Assembly (NCBI RefSeq): GCF_001956315.1
Contig: NZ_MOLY01000041.1
Span: forward strand, 62,001 to 126,000
From: Sphingomonas montana
Lineage (GTDB): Bacteria; Pseudomonadota; Alphaproteobacteria; Sphingomonadales; Sphingomonadaceae
DNA length: 64,000 bases
Direction: 5' to 3'
Part shown: positions 23,127-32,258 of the stretch, in pieces
How the letters are laid out: each line of letters begins with the position of its first letter
Position numbering within the stretch: the stretch's first letter is position 1
The notes under the pieces: generated by a model
What the model was told of the DNA's origin: nothing
The model's database searches: none
The model's input: the letters and a program-made list of their open reading frames with translations, nothing else
Made by a program: the position numbers and the translations under genes

Positions 23127-23879
23127 ATGGTCACGACGCATGAGTTCATCGCGCCGGACGGCGTGCGGCTGGCCTGGCATGAGGTCGGCGAGGGGCGGCC
23201 GATCATGCTGATCCATGGGCTGTTCTCGTCCGCCGACACGAACTGGATCAAGTTCGGCCATGCCAAGCGGATCGCCGCGCTGGGACAACGGGTGATCATG
23301 CCGGACCTGCGTGCGCACGGGGAGAGCGACCGGCCGCACGACGCCGCGGCCTATCCGCCGGACGTGCTGGCGGACGACGCCGAGGCGTTGATCGCGCATC
23401 TCGGGCTGACCGATTATGACCTGGGCGGATATTCGCTCGGCGCGCGGACGGTGGTGCGGATGCTGGTGCGCGGGGCCGCCCCGGACCGCGTGATCCTGTC
23501 GGGCATGGGACTGGACGGGTTGCTCGACACGGGCCACCGCGCCGCGCATTTCCGGCGAATCCTGACGGGTCTGGGTACGTTCGAGCGCGGCACGCCGGAG
23601 TGGATGGCGGAGGCGTTCCTCAAGACGAGCGGTGGCGATCCGAAGGCGCTGCTGCCGTTGCTGGGCAGCTTCGTCGATACCACGCGGGTGGAGATCGCGG
23701 CGATCGACCGGCCGGTGCTGGTGGTGTCGGGCGCAGAGGATGACGACAACGGATCGTCGGCGGCGCTGGCGGAACTGCTGCCGCATGGCGCGTATGTGGC
23801 GGTGCCGGGGAATCACATGAGCGCGGTGGTGAAGCCGGAACTGGGGCGGGCGATGGTGGAATGGCTCGGGGTGGTCTGA
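23127..23879 (+). CDS. Alpha/beta hydrolase
   Basis: A 250-residue alpha/beta hydrolase. The oxyanion region is IMLIHGLFSSADTNW, and the nucleophile elbow is GGYSLGARTVVRML (Ser in GYSLG). The acid residue is probably the Asp in SGAEDDDNGS, and the His is in VPGNHMSAVVKPELG. Substrate unknown. I start at 23127 because GGAGG lies 8 bases before that ATG. It is followed by a 266-base gap full of palindromic repeats before argS. Confidence 0.85.
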   Translation: MVTTHEFIAPDGVRLAWHEVGEGRPIMLIHGLFSSADTNWIKFGHAKRIAALGQRVIMPDLRAHGESDRPHDAAAYPPDVLADDAEALIAHLGLTDYDLGGYSLGARTVVRMLVRGAAPDRVILSGMGLDGLLDTGHRAAHFRRILTGLGTFERGTPEWMAEAFLKTSGGDPKALLPLLGSFVDTTRVEIAAIDRPVLVVSGAEDDDNGSSAALAELLPHGAYVAVPGNHMSAVVKPELGRAMVEWLGVV

Positions 23880-24036
23880 GGTAAGTGCCGCCTCGTCGCA
23901 CGTCATTCGGGCGGACGTCGGGATCCATTATCACTACGGCGGCGGGTGTCGGCGAGCGGAGTGATAATAGATCCCAGCGTTCGCTGGAATGACGGGAAAG
24001 GGGTGGTCATCTGGCCTGGTCGGCTCTGGCTATGGC

Positions 24037-24064
24037 GAGATCCCGGCTTTCGCCGGGATGACGG
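24037..24064. repeat. REP-like palindrome in the hydrolase-argS gap
   Basis: The element GAGATCCCGGCTTTCGCCGG plus ATGACGG at 24037-24064 is the clearest copy of the dispersed palindrome. A degenerate relative occurs just before it at about 23965-23993 (GATCCCAGCG...GGAATGACGG). Together they fill much of the 23880-24145 gap, where no gene is visible. Confidence 0.7.
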
Positions 24065-24145
24065 ATTGGGCGTGTGTCCCCGGTTTCAGAACGGCGCGAC
24101 TTACCCTATGACCGCGTGTCCCTTCTGCAACGCCCGGAAATTGCC

Positions 24146-25873
24146 TTGAGCCTCTATGCCCGTTTCGCCGCAGCGATCGATACCGTCCTGGATATGCTGG
24201 AGGCCGAGGGCGCGCTGCCGGCGGGATTGAACCGGGCCAATATCGCGGTGGAGCCGCCGCGCGACGCGACGCATGGCGACCTGGCGACCAACGCCGCGAT
24301 GGTACTGGCGAAACCGGCCGGGACGAACCCGCGCGCACTGGCGGCGTTGATCCAGCCGAAGCTGGCGGCGTTGCCGGGCGTGACCGCGGTCGAGATAGCC
24401 GGGCCTGGTTTCCTGAACCTGCGGCTGGACCCGGAGCAGTGGCGCGACGAGATGCGCGCGATCTTCGCCGCGGGCGCCGACTATGGCCGTTCGCGCCAAG
24501 GCGCGGGCGTGCGGGTGAACGTGGAATATGTGTCCGCCAACCCGACCGGGCCGATGCATATGGGCCATTGCCGCGGGGCGGTGGTGGGCGATGCGCTCGC
24601 CAGCCTGCTGGAATATGCCGGTCATGCCGTGACGCGCGAATATTATGTCAACGACGCGGGCAGCCAGGTCGAGACGCTCGGCCGGTCCGCGCACCTGCGC
24701 TACCGCGAGGCGCTGGGCGAGACGGTGACGATACCGGAAGGCTTGTATCCGGGCGACTATCTGAAGCCGATCGGGGCGCTGCTCGCGGCCGAATATGGCA
24801 ATCGCTATGTGGGCGCTGCCGAGGCGGAATGGCTGCCGCTGTTCCGCGCGCGGACGGTGGCGGCGATGATGGACATGATCCGCGCCGACCTGGCACTGCT
24901 GGGCATCGTGCACGACATATTCTCGTCGGAGGCGCAGGTGCAGGCGGACGGCCGGGTTGTCGCCGCGATCGACAAGCTGCGTGCCGACGGCCTGATCTAC
25001 GAAGGCGTGCTGGAGGCGCCGAAGGGGGAGCTGCCGGACGATTGGGAACCGGTCGAGATGACGCTGTTCCGCGCCACGCAGTTCGGCGACGACAGCGACC
25101 GGCCGGTGCGCAAGGCGGACGGGGCCTATACCTATTTCGGCAACGACATGGCGTATCATGCGCAGAAGGCGGAGACCGCGGATCTGCTGGTCGACATCTG
25201 GGGTGCGGACCATGCCGGCACGGTGAGGCGGGTGCAGGCGGCGGTGCGCGCGCTGACCGGTGGGGCGGTTCCGCTGGACGTGAAGCTGGTGCAGATGGTG
25301 CGGTTGCTGCGCGACGGCGAACCGGTGAAGATGTCCAAGCGGTCGGGCAGCTTCGTGACGCTGGCCGACGTGGTCGAGGAGGTCGGCAAGGACGTCGTGC
25401 GGTTCACGATGCTGACCCGCCGGGCCGACGCGCAGATGGATTTCGATTTCGCCAAGGTGGTGGAGGCATCGAAGGACAATCCGGTGTTCTACGTGCAATA
25501 TGCGCACGCCCGGATCCGCTCGCTCGGCCGCAAGGCGGTGGAAGCGGGGATCGACGTGTCCGCGCCGGCGGACCTGGGGCGGCTGGACGCGGAGGAGCTG
25601 GCGCTGGTGCGGCTGGCCGCGCAGTTCCCGCGGATCGTGGAGGCGGCAGCCGCGACTCGGGAACCGCACCGTATCGCCTTCTACCTGTCGGACCTCGCGG
25701 GCGCGTTCCATGCGTTGTGGAACCGCGGGAACGACGATCCCGAACGGCGATTCCTGCTCATTAACGACACTGAAACGACGCTCGCGCGACTATCGCTCGC
25801 CAATGCCATCGGGCAGATCGTCCGCAATGGCCTGGCCGTGATGGGTGTCGCGGCAGCGGAGGAGATGCACTGA
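24146..25873 (+). CDS. argS: Arginyl-tRNA synthetase
   Basis: A class I synthetase of about 575 residues charging tRNA-Arg. The HIGH signature is HMGH in [15 protein letters not shown], and the second signature is KMSKRSG. The N-terminal Arg-tRNA-specific domain ([29 protein letters not shown]) is complete, and the C-terminal DALR anticodon-binding domain ends at [10 protein letters not shown]. The start is uncertain: the TTG at 24146 gives the usual family beginning ([11 protein letters not shown]) with CGGAA upstream, while a GTG at 24074 would extend it into repeat DNA. The stop overlaps the SPOR gene start (TGATG). Confidence 0.95.
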   Translation: MSLYARFAAAIDTVLDMLEAEGALPAGLNRANIAVEPPRDATHGDLATNAAMVLAKPAGTNPRALAALIQPKLAALPGVTAVEIAGPGFLNLRLDPEQWRDEMRAIFAAGADYGRSRQGAGVRVNVEYVSANPTGPMHMGHCRGAVVGDALASLLEYAGHAVTREYYVNDAGSQVETLGRSAHLRYREALGETVTIPEGLYPGDYLKPIGALLAAEYGNRYVGAAEAEWLPLFRARTVAAMMDMIRADLALLGIVHDIFSSEAQVQADGRVVAAIDKLRADGLIYEGVLEAPKGELPDDWEPVEMTLFRATQFGDDSDRPVRKADGAYTYFGNDMAYHAQKAETADLLVDIWGADHAGTVRRVQAAVRALTGGAVPLDVKLVQMVRLLRDGEPVKMSKRSGSFVTLADVVEEVGKDVVRFTMLTRRADAQMDFDFAKVVEASKDNPVFYVQYAHARIRSLGRKAVEAGIDVSAPADLGRLDAEELALVRLAAQFPRIVEAAAATREPHRIAFYLSDLAGAFHALWNRGNDDPERRFLLINDTETTLARLSLANAIGQIVRNGLAVMGVAAAEEMH

Positions 25874-26649
25874 TGTCGGATATCGAACGCGGCCGGACCG
25901 CCGGCGACGATGATCGTCTTCCCTGGCTGGAACCGGTCGAGGAAGACCGCGGCAGTGCCCCGGGGACGGGCAAGACGATCGCGGCACTGTTGGTCGCTCT
26001 GCTGGTGATCGGCCTGGTCGTGGGCGGCATATTCTGGCTGAGCGCGAGCCGGCCCGGCACTGCGTCCGGCGACCTGATCGCGGCGCCCGAAGGCGACTAC
26101 AAGGTAAAGCCGGACCAGCCGGGCGGCATGAAGGTGGAGGGTGAGGGCGAGACCGCGTTCGCCGCGAGCGACGGTCGGGAGACGAATGCGTCGATCGACC
26201 TGTCCGCCATTCCGGAGGCACCGGTTGCCGGTGCGGGCAGCGTGACGACGGCGGATGCGGCATCCGGCGGCCTGGGGATCCGGCCGGTGACGCCATCTCC
26301 GGCCGCGGCTCCGGCTCCGGCCTCATCCGCCGGGGCGGTCGTGCGACCGGCACCGGTGGCCCAGGCGCGGCCCGCGCCGGTCGTGGCACCCGTCACGGCG
26401 GCGCCTGCCGTCACTGCGGGTGGCGGGCAGGTGCAGCTTGGTGCGTTCGGCAGCGAGGCCAAGGCGAATGCCGCGTGGAAGACGCTGTCCGGCCGGTTCG
26501 CGTTCCTGGCGCCGCTGGCGAAAGCGGTGACGCCGGTCGAGGTCGGCGGCAAGACGCTGTACCGGCTGCGGGCCGGCACCGGCGCACAGGCCGCGTCGAT
26601 CTGCGCCCGGCTGAAGGTGGCGGGCGAGACCTGTTCGGTGGTCGGCTAA
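25873..26649 (+). CDS. SPOR domain protein, single-pass inner membrane
   Basis: A 258-residue protein: a cytoplasmic N-terminus, one membrane helix (about residues 36-56, TIAALLVALLVIGLVVGGIFWL), a long proline/alanine-rich linker and a C-terminal SPOR domain (QVQLGAFGSEAKANAAWKTL ... LYRLRAGTGAQAASICARLKVAGETC). SPOR domains bind denuded septal glycan, so it likely acts at the division site. Translational coupling to argS (TGATG) and the following nagZ gene is the arrangement seen in many alphaproteobacteria. Confidence 0.9.
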   Translation: MSDIERGRTAGDDDRLPWLEPVEEDRGSAPGTGKTIAALLVALLVIGLVVGGIFWLSASRPGTASGDLIAAPEGDYKVKPDQPGGMKVEGEGETAFAASDGRETNASIDLSAIPEAPVAGAGSVTTADAASGGLGIRPVTPSPAAAPAPASSAGAVVRPAPVAQARPAPVVAPVTAAPAVTAGGGQVQLGAFGSEAKANAAWKTLSGRFAFLAPLAKAVTPVEVGGKTLYRLRAGTGAQAASICARLKVAGETCSVVG

Positions 26650-26724
26650 GGGTCGGTATCTATCGGTCTCGACCGATCGTCGGCTGGGATCTCGTTCGGC
26701 CGCGGGAGAGCGCTTTACCGGAGG

Positions 26725-26752
26725 GAGATACCGGCTTCCGCCGGAATGATGG
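26725..26752. repeat. REP-like palindrome before nagZ
   Basis: GAGATACCGGCTTCCGCCGG followed by AATGATGG is a slightly decayed copy of the dispersed palindrome, in the SPOR-nagZ gap. Confidence 0.6.
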
Positions 26753-26812
26753 TCGGCGGTCGGCCGTGTTCGCGGGGTTTGCGGTGCGGGGCATCCACGC
26801 TATGCCCCTGCG

Positions 26813-27820
26813 ATGACCCCGCTCTTCCTCGGCATGTCCGGTACCGAACTGACATCGGACGAGACCGCCTTCTTCACCGCATGCGACCCCGCCGGGTTCG
26901 TGCTGTTTCGCCGCAATATCACCGATCGCGGGCAGTTGCGCCGCCTGACGGATGCCTTGCGGACGGTGTCGGGTCGCACGGACGTGCCGATCCTGATCGA
27001 TCAGGAGGGCGGGCGCGTGGCGCGGATGCGGCCGCCGGAATGGCCAGCTTTTCCACCGGGCGCGGTGTTCGGTCCGCTCTACGACCGCGCACCGGTATCG
27101 GCGATCGAGGCGATGCTGGCGAACGCGCAGGCGATCGGTACGCTGCTGGCGGAAGTCGGCATCACGGTGGACCTGATGCCGCTGCTGGATGTGCCGCAGG
27201 TCGGCGCGCACGACATCATCGGCGACCGCGCGCTGGGGCGCGATCCGGTGCAGGTCGCGGCGCTGGGCCGTGCGACGATCGACGGGCTGGCCCGCGCCGG
27301 CGTCATCGGGGTCATCAAGCATATGCCCGGGCATGGCCGCGCGCTGGTGGACAGCCATGTCGAATTGCCGGTGGTGACCGCCGACGCGGACGAACTGGAA
27401 ACCGATATCCGGCCGTTCCGCACGCTGGCAGACGCGTCAATGGCGATGACCGCGCATGTCGTCTACCGCGCGTGGGATCCGGACCGTTGCGCCAGCCTGT
27501 CGCCTGTAGTGATCGGCGAGGTCATTCGCGGTACGATCGGGTTTGACGGGCTGCTGATGTCCGACGATCTGTGCATGGACGCGCTGGGCGGCGGATATGG
27601 CGCGCGGACGGGGGGCGTGATCGCGGCTGGATGCGATATCGCGCTGCATTGTTCCGGCGTGCTGGACGAGATGGACGCCTGCGCCGCCGCAGTGGGTGAG
27701 ATCGGTGCGGACGCCCGCCGCCGGCTGGACCGTGCGCTGGCGACGGTGACGGGCGGTGGCGACGGGACGCCTTACGCTGCGCTGGCCGCGCGCCGCGACG
27801 CGTTTCTGGCGCTGGCCTGA
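26813..27820 (+). CDS. nagZ: Beta-N-acetylhexosaminidase NagZ (GH3)
   Basis: A 335-residue cytoplasmic glycoside hydrolase that removes GlcNAc from muropeptides in cell-wall recycling. The family signature KHMPGHG lies at residues 169-175, where the histidine loop assists catalysis; the usual form is KHFPGHG. The Asp nucleophile is in the LLMSDDLCMDAL block near residue 250. Other GH3 landmarks are ILIDQEGGRVARM and VDLMPLLDV. In many relatives it is followed by scpA and scpB; here tatA follows after 84 bases. Confidence 0.95.
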   Translation: MTPLFLGMSGTELTSDETAFFTACDPAGFVLFRRNITDRGQLRRLTDALRTVSGRTDVPILIDQEGGRVARMRPPEWPAFPPGAVFGPLYDRAPVSAIEAMLANAQAIGTLLAEVGITVDLMPLLDVPQVGAHDIIGDRALGRDPVQVAALGRATIDGLARAGVIGVIKHMPGHGRALVDSHVELPVVTADADELETDIRPFRTLADASMAMTAHVVYRAWDPDRCASLSPVVIGEVIRGTIGFDGLLMSDDLCMDALGGGYGARTGGVIAAGCDIALHCSGVLDEMDACAAAVGEIGADARRRLDRALATVTGGGDGTPYAALAARRDAFLALA

Positions 27821-27904
27821 CCGTCCCTTGGCGGGACGCGGCAGCTAAAAGGTGGCACGCGCCGGCAATCGCGACTAGATAGGCGTGACAATAGGAGAAT
27901 ACCG

Positions 27905-28150
27905 ATGGGCATCTCGCTCCCGCATATCCTGATCTTTGCCGTCGTTGCGATCCTCCTGCTGGGGGGTGGGCGTTTTTCGAGCATGATGGGCGATGTCGCC
28001 AAGGGTGTGAAGCAGTTCAAGAAAGGCATGGCCGAAGAGGACCATGACGTCCCCGCGAAGCCTGCGCCCCGCCTGCAGGCCCAACCGCCCGTCGACCCGA
28101 ATCCGCAGGCCGACCTGCAGCCGATGGAGGACGACCGTCCTCAGGTCTGA
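27905..28150 (+). CDS. tatA: Twin-arginine translocase subunit TatA
   Basis: An 81-residue protein with one N-terminal membrane helix (residues 5-22, LPHILIFAVVAILLLGGGRF), the short hinge with FSS, and an amphipathic helix (MMGDVAKGVKQFKKGMAE). The tail is polar and proline-rich. It forms the pore-lining oligomer of the Tat system. A GGAG site precedes the ATG. First gene of the tatABC run. Confidence 0.95.
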   Translation: MGISLPHILIFAVVAILLLGGGRFSSMMGDVAKGVKQFKKGMAEEDHDVPAKPAPRLQAQPPVDPNPQADLQPMEDDRPQV

Positions 28151-28243
28151 GGGGCGCCCGGTTCGAGCAGGCAGGGTTGGTGGAGCCGGCGTCGCCCGAA
28201 TGATCGGGCGGCGTCGCGACGTATTCCGGGGTAGAAGCTGACG

Positions 28244-28672
28244 ATGTTCGACATCGCACCGACCGAATTGCTGTTGTGCGCCGTCGTGGCGCTGATCGTC
28301 ATCGGTCCGAAGGATTTGCCGAAGGCGATGCGGACGGTCGGGCAGTTCGTCGCGAAGGTCCGCGGGATCGGCCGTCATTTCAGGTCCGGTTTCGACGAGA
28401 TGGTGCGCGAGGCGGAACTGAAGGAGATGGAGGAGACCTGGGCGAAGGAAAATGCGCGCATCATGCGCGAGCATCCCGTCGAGGAAATCCATGATGCGGC
28501 TTATGCCCGCGGCGACGATGCCGTCCTGACCGCCCTTCCGACCCCCGAACCCGCTGCGGCCGAAGGAAGCGTGCCGATGGCGGCACCGAACGTCGAGGAC
28601 GCCCAGCCGGCGGGTGTCGTGCCCGAGCCGGGAAGACCGCCCGAGCGGCAGAACGGGATGGAACAGCCGTGA
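28244..28672 (+). CDS. tatB: Twin-arginine translocase subunit TatB
   Basis: A 142-residue protein with the TatB pattern: [26 protein letters not shown] (membrane helix with the conserved Glu at residue 8 and the GPKDLP hinge) followed by a long amphipathic helix ([37 protein letters not shown]). The C-terminal tail is acidic and proline-rich. It forms the substrate receptor with TatC. Its last four bases overlap the tatC start. Confidence 0.95.
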   Translation: MFDIAPTELLLCAVVALIVIGPKDLPKAMRTVGQFVAKVRGIGRHFRSGFDEMVREAELKEMEETWAKENARIMREHPVEEIHDAAYARGDDAVLTALPTPEPAAAEGSVPMAAPNVEDAQPAGVVPEPGRPPERQNGMEQP

Positions 28673-29439
28673 TCGGCGATATCGACGAGAGCCGCGCACC
28701 GCTGCTCGACCATCTGATCGAACTACGCCGGCGGCTGCTCTGGTCGTTTGCGGCCCTGGCGGTTGCGTTCGGCGTCTGCATGTATTTCGCACGCCCGATA
28801 TTCGCGGTGCTGGTGCAGCCGCTGCTGCGCGCGGGGCAGGGTCGACTTATCTACACCGATATTTTCGAGGCATTTTTCGTCGAGCTGAAGGTCGCCTTCT
28901 TTTCGGCCACGATGCTGGCGTTCCCGGTGATCGCGAACCAGCTGTGGCAGTTCATCGCACCGGGGCTGTACAAGAACGAGAAGCGCGCCTTCTTCCCGTT
29001 CCTGATCCTGACGCCGGTCCTGTTCCTAGGCGGCGCGTCGCTGGCCTATTTCTTCGCGATGCCCGTCGCGTTGCATTTCCTGCTGGGATATCAGGGCAAT
29101 ATCGGCGGGGTCCAGCAAGACGCGTTGCCGGGCGTCGGCAATTATCTGAGTTTCGTCACGAAGTTCCTGTTCGGGTTCGGTGTGGCGTTCCTGCTGCCGG
29201 TGTTGCTGATGTTGCTGGAAACCGCCGGGCTGGTGACGCGGGCGCAGTTGAAGGCCGGCCGGCGTTACGCCATCGTTGCGGCGTTCGGCATTGCGGCGGT
29301 ACTGACGCCACCGGACGTCGTGTCGCAGCTGATGCTCGCAATACCGCTGGTCATTCTCTACGAATTCGCGCTGATCGCAATCTTCTTCACGGAACGGCGG
29401 CGCAAGCGCGTTGCAGCGGCCGAAGCCGTGACCGACTGA
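28669..29439 (+). CDS. tatC: Twin-arginine translocase subunit TatC
   Basis: A 256-residue membrane protein with six membrane helices and the conserved N-terminal block [16 protein letters not shown] that recognises the twin-arginine signal. Further hallmarks are the periplasmic [12 protein letters not shown] segment with the conserved Glu, [17 protein letters not shown] and [16 protein letters not shown]. It is the last gene of the operon; the entericidin-like gene beyond is on the opposite strand with a terminator in between. Confidence 0.96.
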   Translation: MIGDIDESRAPLLDHLIELRRRLLWSFAALAVAFGVCMYFARPIFAVLVQPLLRAGQGRLIYTDIFEAFFVELKVAFFSATMLAFPVIANQLWQFIAPGLYKNEKRAFFPFLILTPVLFLGGASLAYFFAMPVALHFLLGYQGNIGGVQQDALPGVGNYLSFVTKFLFGFGVAFLLPVLLMLLETAGLVTRAQLKAGRRYAIVAAFGIAAVLTPPDVVSQLMLAIPLVILYEFALIAIFFTERRRKRVAAAEAVTD

Positions 29440-29453
29440 TCCGCCGAAGGCAC

Positions 29454-29485
29454 AAAAAAACCCGCCGGTCGCATCGACCGGCGGG
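29454..29485 (-). terminator. Intrinsic terminator of the entericidin-like gene
   Basis: An inverted repeat CCCGCCGGTCG / CGACCGGCGGG at 29461-29485 is followed on the minus strand by a run of T (the A run at 29454-29460 on plus). It starts 22 bases beyond the lipoprotein stop. On the plus strand it also lies 15 bases after tatC, so it could serve both. Confidence 0.85.
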
Positions 29486-29507
29486 CTCCTCGCAAAGACT
29501 GAACGTC

Positions 29508-29636
29508 TTAGTTGGCCGTCTTTTCGATGGCCTGGCCGGCGGACTTCACGTCCTTGCCGGCGCCTTCGACCGTGTTGCAGGCCGAAACCATGAGGCCGCC
29601 GGTGACGAGGGCAATAGCGACGATCTTACGGACCAT
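29508..29636 (-). CDS. Entericidin A/B family lipoprotein
   Basis: A 42-residue lipoprotein precursor: MVRKIVAIALVTGGLMVSAC with the lipidated cysteine at residue 20, then NTVEGAGKDVKSAGQAIEK, the small glycine/alanine helix typical of entericidins. These abundant envelope peptides are often stress-induced. A GGAG site precedes the ATG and a strong terminator follows. No partner antidote gene is beside it. The proximity of the general stress response locus suggests, but does not prove, EcfG control; I did not find a good EcfG promoter in front of it. Confidence 0.85.
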   Translation of the reverse strand: MVRKIVAIALVTGGLMVSACNTVEGAGKDVKSAGQAIEKTAN

Positions 29637-29803
29637 ATTCTTACTCCTGATTCAGTGCCGCCTGTTCAACGGCTGGATGGGGAATGCCCGGCGATCTAAC
29701 TTGTTCCGCAACCGTGCCGAAACGCTGCGCCTGTTGCAGCGGCGCAACCTGAGGGCCGCGTATGGGTTCCGGAAGGACCTCCCATTTCATGAAGGATAGC
29801 CCC

Positions 29804-29983
29804 ATGGCAAAACCACCCGCATCGCCGCCATCGTCCGACATCACCGGCGTCAATGAGGATCGGTTGCGGGTCGATCGGCCCGGCAACGTCGATACGGACG
29901 ACAATGAACAGATCGAGCGTGGGAACGACCAGGCGAAGGGTCGGCCGGAGAGTGATAGCGGCAGTGAGGCGATCGGCGACTGA
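29804..29983 (+). CDS. Small acidic hydrophilic protein
   Basis: A 59-residue protein with no hydrophobic segment, rich in Asp, Glu, Pro and Ser (MAKPPASPPSSDITGVNEDR ... QIERGNDQAKGRP). GAAGGA lies seven bases before the ATG at 29804, which favours it over upstream starts. It looks intrinsically disordered. It stands between the entericidin-like gene and the stress kinase gene. Function unknown. Confidence 0.55.
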   Translation: MAKPPASPPSSDITGVNEDRLRVDRPGNVDTDDNEQIERGNDQAKGRPESDSGSEAIGD

Positions 29984-30081
29984 CTTATCCGGCGGTTGGC
30001 CAGCCTACGCCGTATCGCGAACGAGCTGGTCGATCCGGGCAGGATCCGTCCTTGCCGGGGGCGGTGACCGCTCCTTTGCCA

Positions 30082-30121
30082 CGACGCTAGCCGGGTGCTG
30101 TTGGCGGTTCGGCTAGCGTCG
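30082..30121. terminator. Perfect 12-bp inverted repeat between convergent genes
   Basis: CGACGCTAGCCG at 30082-30093 pairs exactly with CGGCTAGCGTCG at 30110-30121 around a 16-base loop. It sits between a plus-strand gene and the convergent phyP gene, so a bidirectional terminator is the simplest reading, although no T run follows on either side. Confidence 0.5.
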
Positions 30122-30171
30122 ATAGGTCGTGCGACCTCCCACAGGATTGCCGGAGGCTCGACGCGGTCGCG

Positions 30172-31746
30172 TCAGGGTTCCGTCGGTTCGGGGAGGATGG
30201 AGATGTCGAGGGCGTAGCTGCCGACTGCAGGATCGACCGACAATTTGGTGCGAAGCTGGCGCGACAGGCCTTCCATCACGCGCAGGAAGCGTTCCGGCGG
30301 TCCTTCGGAGTGCCCCATCGTGTCGGTCAGCGCCATGGAAGTGACCGAAAGGGTTGCGCGATCCACGCCGGCGATCGGCGACAAGCGGATAACGGCCTTG
30401 CCGCGTGGCTCGGCGATCATCGCGACTTCGACGATTTCGGTGATGAGAAACGCCACCGGGACGGCCACGTCCTGCGTGCAATAAGCGGGCGTGACGTCGA
30501 GCGTAATGCCGAACTGCGCGCCGGGCGCCGCGGTGGCGCGCAGGTTGGCGGCGAGTTCGCCGATCAGCGGGCGCAACGCCACGCCGCGGCTGGCCTCCAT
30601 TTCCGCAAAATGGTTGCGATGGACAACGGCGAGCGCATCGACCCGCCGCTGGATCGACGCATAGGCGGCCGCGACATCGGGATCTTCCACGCCGCGGGCG
30701 TGAATGTTGATGAGGCTGGCGACGACCTGGAGGTTGTTCTTCACGCGGTGATGCACTTCGCGCGTCAGCTTGGTCTGGCGGAGCAGACCTTCCGCCAACT
30801 CCGCCTCATGCAGCGCGACCCGTTCGGTCAACAGGGTGAAGGCGGCACCGAGATCGCGGATTTCGCGAGCCGGTGTGGTGAGATGCGGCACGGCCAGCGG
30901 ACCGTCTTCCGGCCGATAGTCGGCGACGATGCGTTGCAGGCGCAACAGGGGTCGGATCATCAACCGGTCGACGACCAGCCAGCCGATGATCGCCGCGGCC
31001 GACCACATGAGGATCGGCAGGAAGGCGAGCAGCAGTTCAATCACGCCGACCGGGACGGCATTTGTGACCAGTTCGAGCATGACCTGCCCGTTGGCGACGG
31101 GGGAGGTCACCCGCAGGCGCGGGCCCAGCGCCGCGTGCCCCGTATAGGGCCGCACGACCACCCTGGCCGCATCCTGCCGCAGGACGATGCCATGCCGGAT
31201 GGTGCGGCCGGGCAGGGCGGTAAGGTCCGCGATGGTCGCAAGCGGGGCCTCGACCACACCGTAGAGCGAACCGCCTGGTGAGCGGGCCTCGAACTGAAGA
31301 CGCTGGACTGTTGGGAGCAGGCGGACTTCGGTTGCGAACAGCTGCTGCGGAATGACCCGCGCCACGCCGCTGAAACCGGGGCTGGCGCAGACCGGACGAC
31401 CGGAGATCGTCAGGACGGCGAATTCGTAGCGCCCGTTGCGGGCGGCCCGCAGGTCCGACAGGGCGCCGCGACAGCGGGCGAGCCGCGTTGCCGCGGTCAT
31501 CTGCGCGAAATCGAGTTGCGCGGTGACTGCGCGCAGATCGAGCGACGTCCGTCCAATCGCGAGGCTTAGCTGGCGGGCGGCCTCCGTCGCGGTGACGCGG
31601 GCATCGTCGTTGCGGCGCAGTCGCGCGGTCTGCGCGCTTTCGATCGAGGCGAAGACCGCGATCAAGCCCAGCGGGAGCAACGCGACCGTAAGGATCAGCA
31701 GCATCTTCAGGCCGGTCGACAGCCTGGAGATGGACAGTGACGTCAT
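30172..31746 (-). CDS. phyP: Sensor histidine kinase of the general stress response (PhyP-like)
   Basis: A protein of about 524 residues with two membrane helices flanking a periplasmic domain (helix 1 LKMLLILTVALLPLGLIAVF; helix 2 VIELLLAFLPILMWSAAAIIGWLVV), a HAMP-like region and a HisKA_2/HWE-type phospho-acceptor motif REVHHRVKNNLQVVASLI. The ATP-binding half is degenerate: the N-box asparagine is replaced (PVAFLITEIVEVAMIAE) and no DxGxG box is visible. This is what is known of PhyP in Sphingomonas, described as a negative regulator (phosphatase-like) of PhyR. It lies downstream of nepR on the same strand. The start at 31746 is a choice; an ATG at 31791 is also in frame. Confidence 0.8.
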   Translation of the reverse strand: MTSLSISRLSTGLKMLLILTVALLPLGLIAVFASIESAQTARLRRNDDARVTATEAARQLSLAIGRTSLDLRAVTAQLDFAQMTAATRLARCRGALSDLRAARNGRYEFAVLTISGRPVCASPGFSGVARVIPQQLFATEVRLLPTVQRLQFEARSPGGSLYGVVEAPLATIADLTALPGRTIRHGIVLRQDAARVVVRPYTGHAALGPRLRVTSPVANGQVMLELVTNAVPVGVIELLLAFLPILMWSAAAIIGWLVVDRLMIRPLLRLQRIVADYRPEDGPLAVPHLTTPAREIRDLGAAFTLLTERVALHEAELAEGLLRQTKLTREVHHRVKNNLQVVASLINIHARGVEDPDVAAAYASIQRRVDALAVVHRNHFAEMEASRGVALRPLIGELAANLRATAAPGAQFGITLDVTPAYCTQDVAVPVAFLITEIVEVAMIAEPRGKAVIRLSPIAGVDRATLSVTSMALTDTMGHSEGPPERFLRVMEGLSRQLRTKLSVDPAVGSYALDISILPEPTEP

Positions 31747-31833
31747 GGTTCGGGCCGTCCCGTCAGGCCGACATTGCACGCACGGGTGCATCGTCGGCGT
31801 TTAATCACACCAGGGGGTCAGCCCGGCACCGTG

Positions 31834-32010
31834 TCAGCCCAGCTTTCCCAGCAGGTCGAGCAGATCGGAGGGCACGTCCTCGTTCACGGTACGCTGATAG
31901 GCCGAGCGCAAGGCCTGACCGACATTGGCATCACCGATCGGCATGTCCGGGACCGATCGCTTCGCGGTCTTGCCGGCAATTGCTGGCTGCTTCTTTACCT
32001 CAGGCGCCAA
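31834..32010 (-). CDS. nepR: Anti-sigma factor NepR
   Basis: A 58-residue protein ending GQALRSAYQRTVNEDVPSDLLDLLGKLG, the NepR signature: two helices that clamp EcfG, joined by the V-P-x-D/x-L-L-D-L-L segment. The start is a TTG at 32010, preceded by GGGGGACG; an internal ATG (MPIGDANVG) would give 36 residues, still with both helices. In the family, NepR sequesters EcfG until phosphorylated PhyR binds NepR. It is divergent from phyR and co-directional with phyP. Confidence 0.85.
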   Translation of the reverse strand: MAPEVKKQPAIAGKTAKRSVPDMPIGDANVGQALRSAYQRTVNEDVPSDLLDLLGKLG

Positions 32011-32127
32011 CTGGTTCGTCCCCCGTAATCGATCATGTGCTGCCGGCACACCCGCGTCCGACGGCGCTCCTACAGCAGCGATGTGCCGAAAGGAACGACG
32101 TGGTAAAATTGCTGTCTCGTGCGGGGA

Positions 32128-32152
32128 AACAAAAAACTGCCCGGATGGTTCC
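32128..32152 (-). promoter_or_regulatory. Candidate EcfG-type promoter for nepR-phyP
   Basis: Reading the minus strand, GGAAC (32148-32152) is followed after 16 bases by TGTT (32128-32131), close to the EcfG consensus GGAAC-N16/17-CGTT. It points toward nepR. On the plus strand a weaker match, GGAAC at 32092-32096 and TGTC at 32113-32116, points toward phyR. Confidence 0.45.
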
Positions 32153-32258
32153 AGCCTCAACACGACAATCGGGCCGACGGGTGCCGGGGGCGCTGGCAGC
32201 TTGCCATGCCCTGCGCACACGCCGATATGTCCGGTCGAAACAGGAGTATATTCACGAC

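Noticed and set aside
29508-29760. EcfG promoter for the entericidin-like gene
   Set aside because: A GGAAC is present on the minus strand but no CGTT or TGTT at 16-17 bp spacing.
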